Below are positions 62,216 to 64,000 of a DNA stretch of 64,000 nucleotides, piece after piece. The DNA comes from Lysobacter_K koreensis. GTDB taxonomy: Bacteria; Pseudomonadota; Gammaproteobacteria; Xanthomonadales; Xanthomonadaceae. Below the pieces are notes generated by a model, which saw only the letters and a list, made by a program, of their open reading frames with translations, was not told where the DNA came from and searched no databases. Each line of letters begins with the position of its first letter. The first letter of the stretch is position 1. The translations under genes and the position numbers were made by a program. Where the stretch lies: contig NZ_JBHTIH010000002.1 of NCBI RefSeq assembly GCF_042677045.1, positions 682,001 to 746,000 on the forward strand. The letters run 5' to 3'.

Positions 62216-62254
62216 GGCGCACTCCTGGGTTGGGGATGACAGAGGTTAGCAAGC

Positions 62255-62505
62255 GACGTAGGGCCGGTTTCAACCCGCCATCCCGCCAATCCGGATTGCG
62301 AGGAACCACAACGACGCATCGACACCCCACCCTCGCGGGACAGCACGCCTGGCGACGGCGGGTTGAAACCCGCCCTACGAAACCAGCCGTAGGATCGGTT
62401 GAGCCGAAGGCGATCCCCATGCGGCCTCGCGTGGAGGTCTCGAGAAACTTGGGGGATGGGGAATGATGGGTATCGCTGCGCTCAACCCATCCTACGGTTG
62501 CGTGT
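62255..62505. repeat. GGCGGGTT palindromes plus GGTTGAGC/GCTCAACC pair
   Basis: GTAGGGCCGGTTTCAACCCGCC near 62258 and GGCGGGTTGAAACCCGCC then CTACG near 62359, facing each other ~100 bp apart. A different pair follows: CGTAGGATCGGTTGAGCCG near 62388 and GCTCAACCCATCCTACGG near 62482, a known xanthomonad-type extragenic element. Together they take most of the 276-bp gap between the 50-residue peptide and ddaH. Confidence 0.75.
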
Positions 62506-63265
62506 CCTTGAGCAGCAGGCTGCAGCAGGTCACTGCGCCTTCGGCCTTCTGCAGTTCCGAGACGTCGACCGTGGTCACAGCGATCCCGGCATCGACGATC
62601 CGCTGCCGCGTCAGCGGGAAACACGCCGACATCAGCACCTCGTCGCCGACCCGCACCACGTTGGCGGCGTGTTCTTCCGACGGATCGACCTCGATGATGC
62701 GGTAGCCGGCGAACGCCGCGCGGTCGACCCACGCCGGCTGCAGCAGCACGGTGTCGTCGCGCAGCGCGGTCACCGACGACTTCAGGTGCAGGCAGCCGTG
62801 GATCGGCACTGTGCGCACGTCGTAACCAAACTCGGCGATCAACGCCTGCAGCTGCGCGACGCCTTCGGCATTGCTGCGCGCCGACTGGCCGACGTACAAG
62901 GTGCGGCCGATGCGCAGCACGTCGCCGCCATCGAGGGTGCCCGGCGCCTGGATCGCGCGCAGCGGGCGGTAGCGTTGCAGTAGTTCCGCCACCGACGCGC
63001 CTTCGCCACGCCGCGATTCCGCCCCGGGCCGCGTCATCACCGCGACCTCGTCCAGCACCACCGCCACGTCCTCGACGAACACCGCATCGGGCATGTCGGC
63101 TTCCGCATCGAGCACCAGCACCTTGCAGCCCAGCGACGCCAACGCGCGCTGGTAGCCGCGGTGCTGGGTCGCGGCCAAGGTCACGTCGATCGGCGTGCGC
63201 GGCACGAACGACAGTTCGCACGCGCCCAGGCTGGGGCTGACTTCACGGGTGATGGCGATGGGCAT
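62492..63265 (-). CDS. Dimethylarginine dimethylaminohydrolase-like protein
   Basis: 257 residues with the pentein fold of the DDAH group: MPDAVFVEDVAVVL (~60), LDGGDVLRIG, HLKSSVTAL (catalytic His) and Cys247 in VTCCSLLL at the C-terminus. DDAH converts methylated arginine to citrulline and dimethylamine; bacterial members may use arginine-type amidines. The frame is open 19 codons earlier, but 63265 gives the family N-terminus MPIAITREVS. No arginine-metabolism neighbours were seen. Confidence 0.87.
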   Translation of the reverse strand: MPIAITREVSPSLGACELSFVPRTPIDVTLAATQHRGYQRALASLGCKVLVLDAEADMPDAVFVEDVAVVLDEVAVMTRPGAESRRGEGASVAELLQRYRPLRAIQAPGTLDGGDVLRIGRTLYVGQSARSNAEGVAQLQALIAEFGYDVRTVPIHGCLHLKSSVTALRDDTVLLQPAWVDRAAFAGYRIIEVDPSEEHAANVVRVGDEVLMSACFPLTRQRIVDAGIAVTTVDVSELQKAEGAVTCCSLLLKDTQP

Positions 63266-63354
63266 GGGGTGGCCTGCGTGGGTTCGAACAGCGACGACGG
63301 GCGAGCGCGCATTGTCGCGCACCGGGTCGCTGTAGCGTCGGCGCGACGCGATCA

Positions 63355-63470
63355 GCTCCCCTCTTTGAAAAAGAGGGGTTGGGGGAGATTTGCTGTTGCT
63401 GTTGCTTCAATAAAGGCCAAAGCAAATCTCCCCCGCCCCTCTTTTTCAAAGAGGGGAGCAAAGCTTCAAG
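63355..63470. repeat. Inverted pair of CCCCTCTTT/AAAGAGGGG palindromes
   Basis: Two copies face each other: CCCCTCTTTGAAAAAGAGGG with trailer TTGGGGGAGATTTGC, and GCAAATCTCCCCC with CCCCTCTTTTTCAAAGAGGG reversed. TGTTGCTGTTGCTT lies between. Same family as 4199-4332 and 16375-16735. It sits between ddaH and the truncated oxidoreductase. Confidence 0.8.
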
Positions 63471-63485
63471 GAGGGGAGCGGCGAC

Positions 63486-64000
63486 CTAGCGCAGCTCCGC
63501 GCGCACGTCGGCCGCGATCTCGAACGACCGCACCCGCGCGGCATGGTCGAAGATGTTCGCCGTCAGCAGCAGCTCGTCGGGGCGGTGGCGAGCGATGAAT
63601 GCCTCGATGCCGCGCCGCACCTCCTCGCGGTCGCCGACCACCGCGCAGGCCAGCGCGCGTTCGACCCCGAGCTTCTCCACCGGCGTCCACCACGCCTCGA
63701 TATCGTCGATCGGTGGCGGAATCAGACCCGGCTGGCCGCGGCGCAGCTTGACGAAGCTCTGCTGCTGCGTGGTGAACAGGCGCCGTGCCTGCGCCGTCGT
63801 CTCCGCGGCGACCACGTTCAAGGCCAGCATCGCGAACGGCCGCTGCAGCCGCGCCGATGGCGTGAACTCGCCTCGATACAGCGCCAGTGCCTCGTCCATC
63901 GAATCGGGGGCGAAGTGGGAGGCGAACGCGAACGGCAGGCCCAGCGCGGCCGACAAGCGGGCGCTGAACAGGCTCGAGCCCAGCAGCCACACGGGCACCT
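63486..64000 (-). CDS. Luciferase-like (LLM-class) flavin oxidoreductase, C-terminal part
   Basis: The last 171 codons of a gene running off the right edge. PVWLLGSSLFSARLSAALGLP is the family GSS motif; FAFASHFAPDSMDEAL and a C-terminal helix (VVGDREEVRRGIEAFIARH) agree with the LLM-class/MsnO8-type subgroup that lack a bound substrate clue. FMN and NAD(P)H use is typical of the family. The start is outside the window, so this is partial by truncation, not a pseudogene. Confidence 0.85.
   Translation of the reverse strand, partial: VPVWLLGSSLFSARLSAALGLPFAFASHFAPDSMDEALALYRGEFTPSARLQRPFAMLALNVVAAETTAQARRLFTTQQQSFVKLRRGQPGLIPPPIDDIEAWWTPVEKLGVERALACAVVGDREEVRRGIEAFIARHRPDELLLTANIFDHAARVRSFEIAADVRAELR

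Overview
The window is very GC-rich, gene-dense bacterial chromosome that reads as a gammaproteobacterium of the Lysobacteraceae/Xanthomonadaceae (Lysobacter- or Luteimonas-like). The main pointers are the lexA-imuA-imuB-dnaE2 mutagenesis cassette, a large TonB-dependent receptor, several secreted peptidases, and a dense set of short extragenic palindromes of the kinds common in that family. No rRNA, tRNA, CRISPR array, insertion sequence or prophage was recognised. Assignments come from reading motifs and domain order by eye; no database was searched.

Layout. 1-4180: a 5'-truncated UbiB/ABC1 kinase, a CorA-type ion transporter, a membrane-anchored M23 endopeptidase and ferredoxin-NADP reductase. 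4501-10550: lexA-imuA-imuB-dnaE2, a tightly packed SOS mutagenesis operon with its own repressor. 10551-12620: a short, visibly AT-richer patch with an unrecognised gene diverging from a DUF429 gene, probably acquired. 12683-16316: a GAF-GAF-GGDEF-EAL cyclic-di-GMP protein and glutathione peroxidase. 16763-21627: a secreted amidohydrolase followed on the same strand by a TonB-dependent receptor, separated by a 43-bp minisatellite. 21846-30004: CBS protein, secreted M3 peptidase with a clear terminator, glycerophosphodiester phosphodiesterase, cyclopropane fatty acid synthase, a lipoprotein and RluF. 30212-38674: small acetyltransferase, histone H1-like protein, a small gene behind a possible sigma-54 promoter, rhomboid protease, POT transporter, GST, M14 carboxypeptidase, YdeI-like protein and ThpR. 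38771-46719: SDR oxidoreductase, SRPBCC/membrane pair, Uup, two tiny lysine-rich proteins, an OM-type lipoprotein, SelO and GST. 46797-56533: a second secreted amidohydrolase, DEAD-box helicase, amidotransferase, RluA-like synthase diverging from a sirtuin, thioredoxin, YaeQ and a BaiN/HI0933 flavoprotein. 56691-59794: a two-domain KaiC-like ATPase translationally coupled to a hybrid histidine kinase. 60063-64000: FKBP lipoprotein, a long repeat field, TrhO, a 50-residue membrane peptide, DDAH and a truncated luciferase-like oxidoreductase.

Themes. Damage-inducible mutagenesis and redox protection (Gpx, two GSTs, SelO, thioredoxin) sit beside peptide and phospholipid scavenging (M3, M14, two amidohydrolases, POT transporter, GlpQ, TonB receptor). 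The noncoding DNA is dominated by several families of palindromic repeats, in places amplified into head-to-tail arrays (3 x 127 bp, 5 x 43 bp, 4 x 146 bp).

The best candidates for new biology are the KaiC-like/hybrid-kinase pair without KaiA or KaiB nearby, the AT-rich gene pair after dnaE2, the minisatellite between amidohydrolase and receptor genes, and the small genes outside normal length cut-offs (38, 50, 51 and 63 residues).
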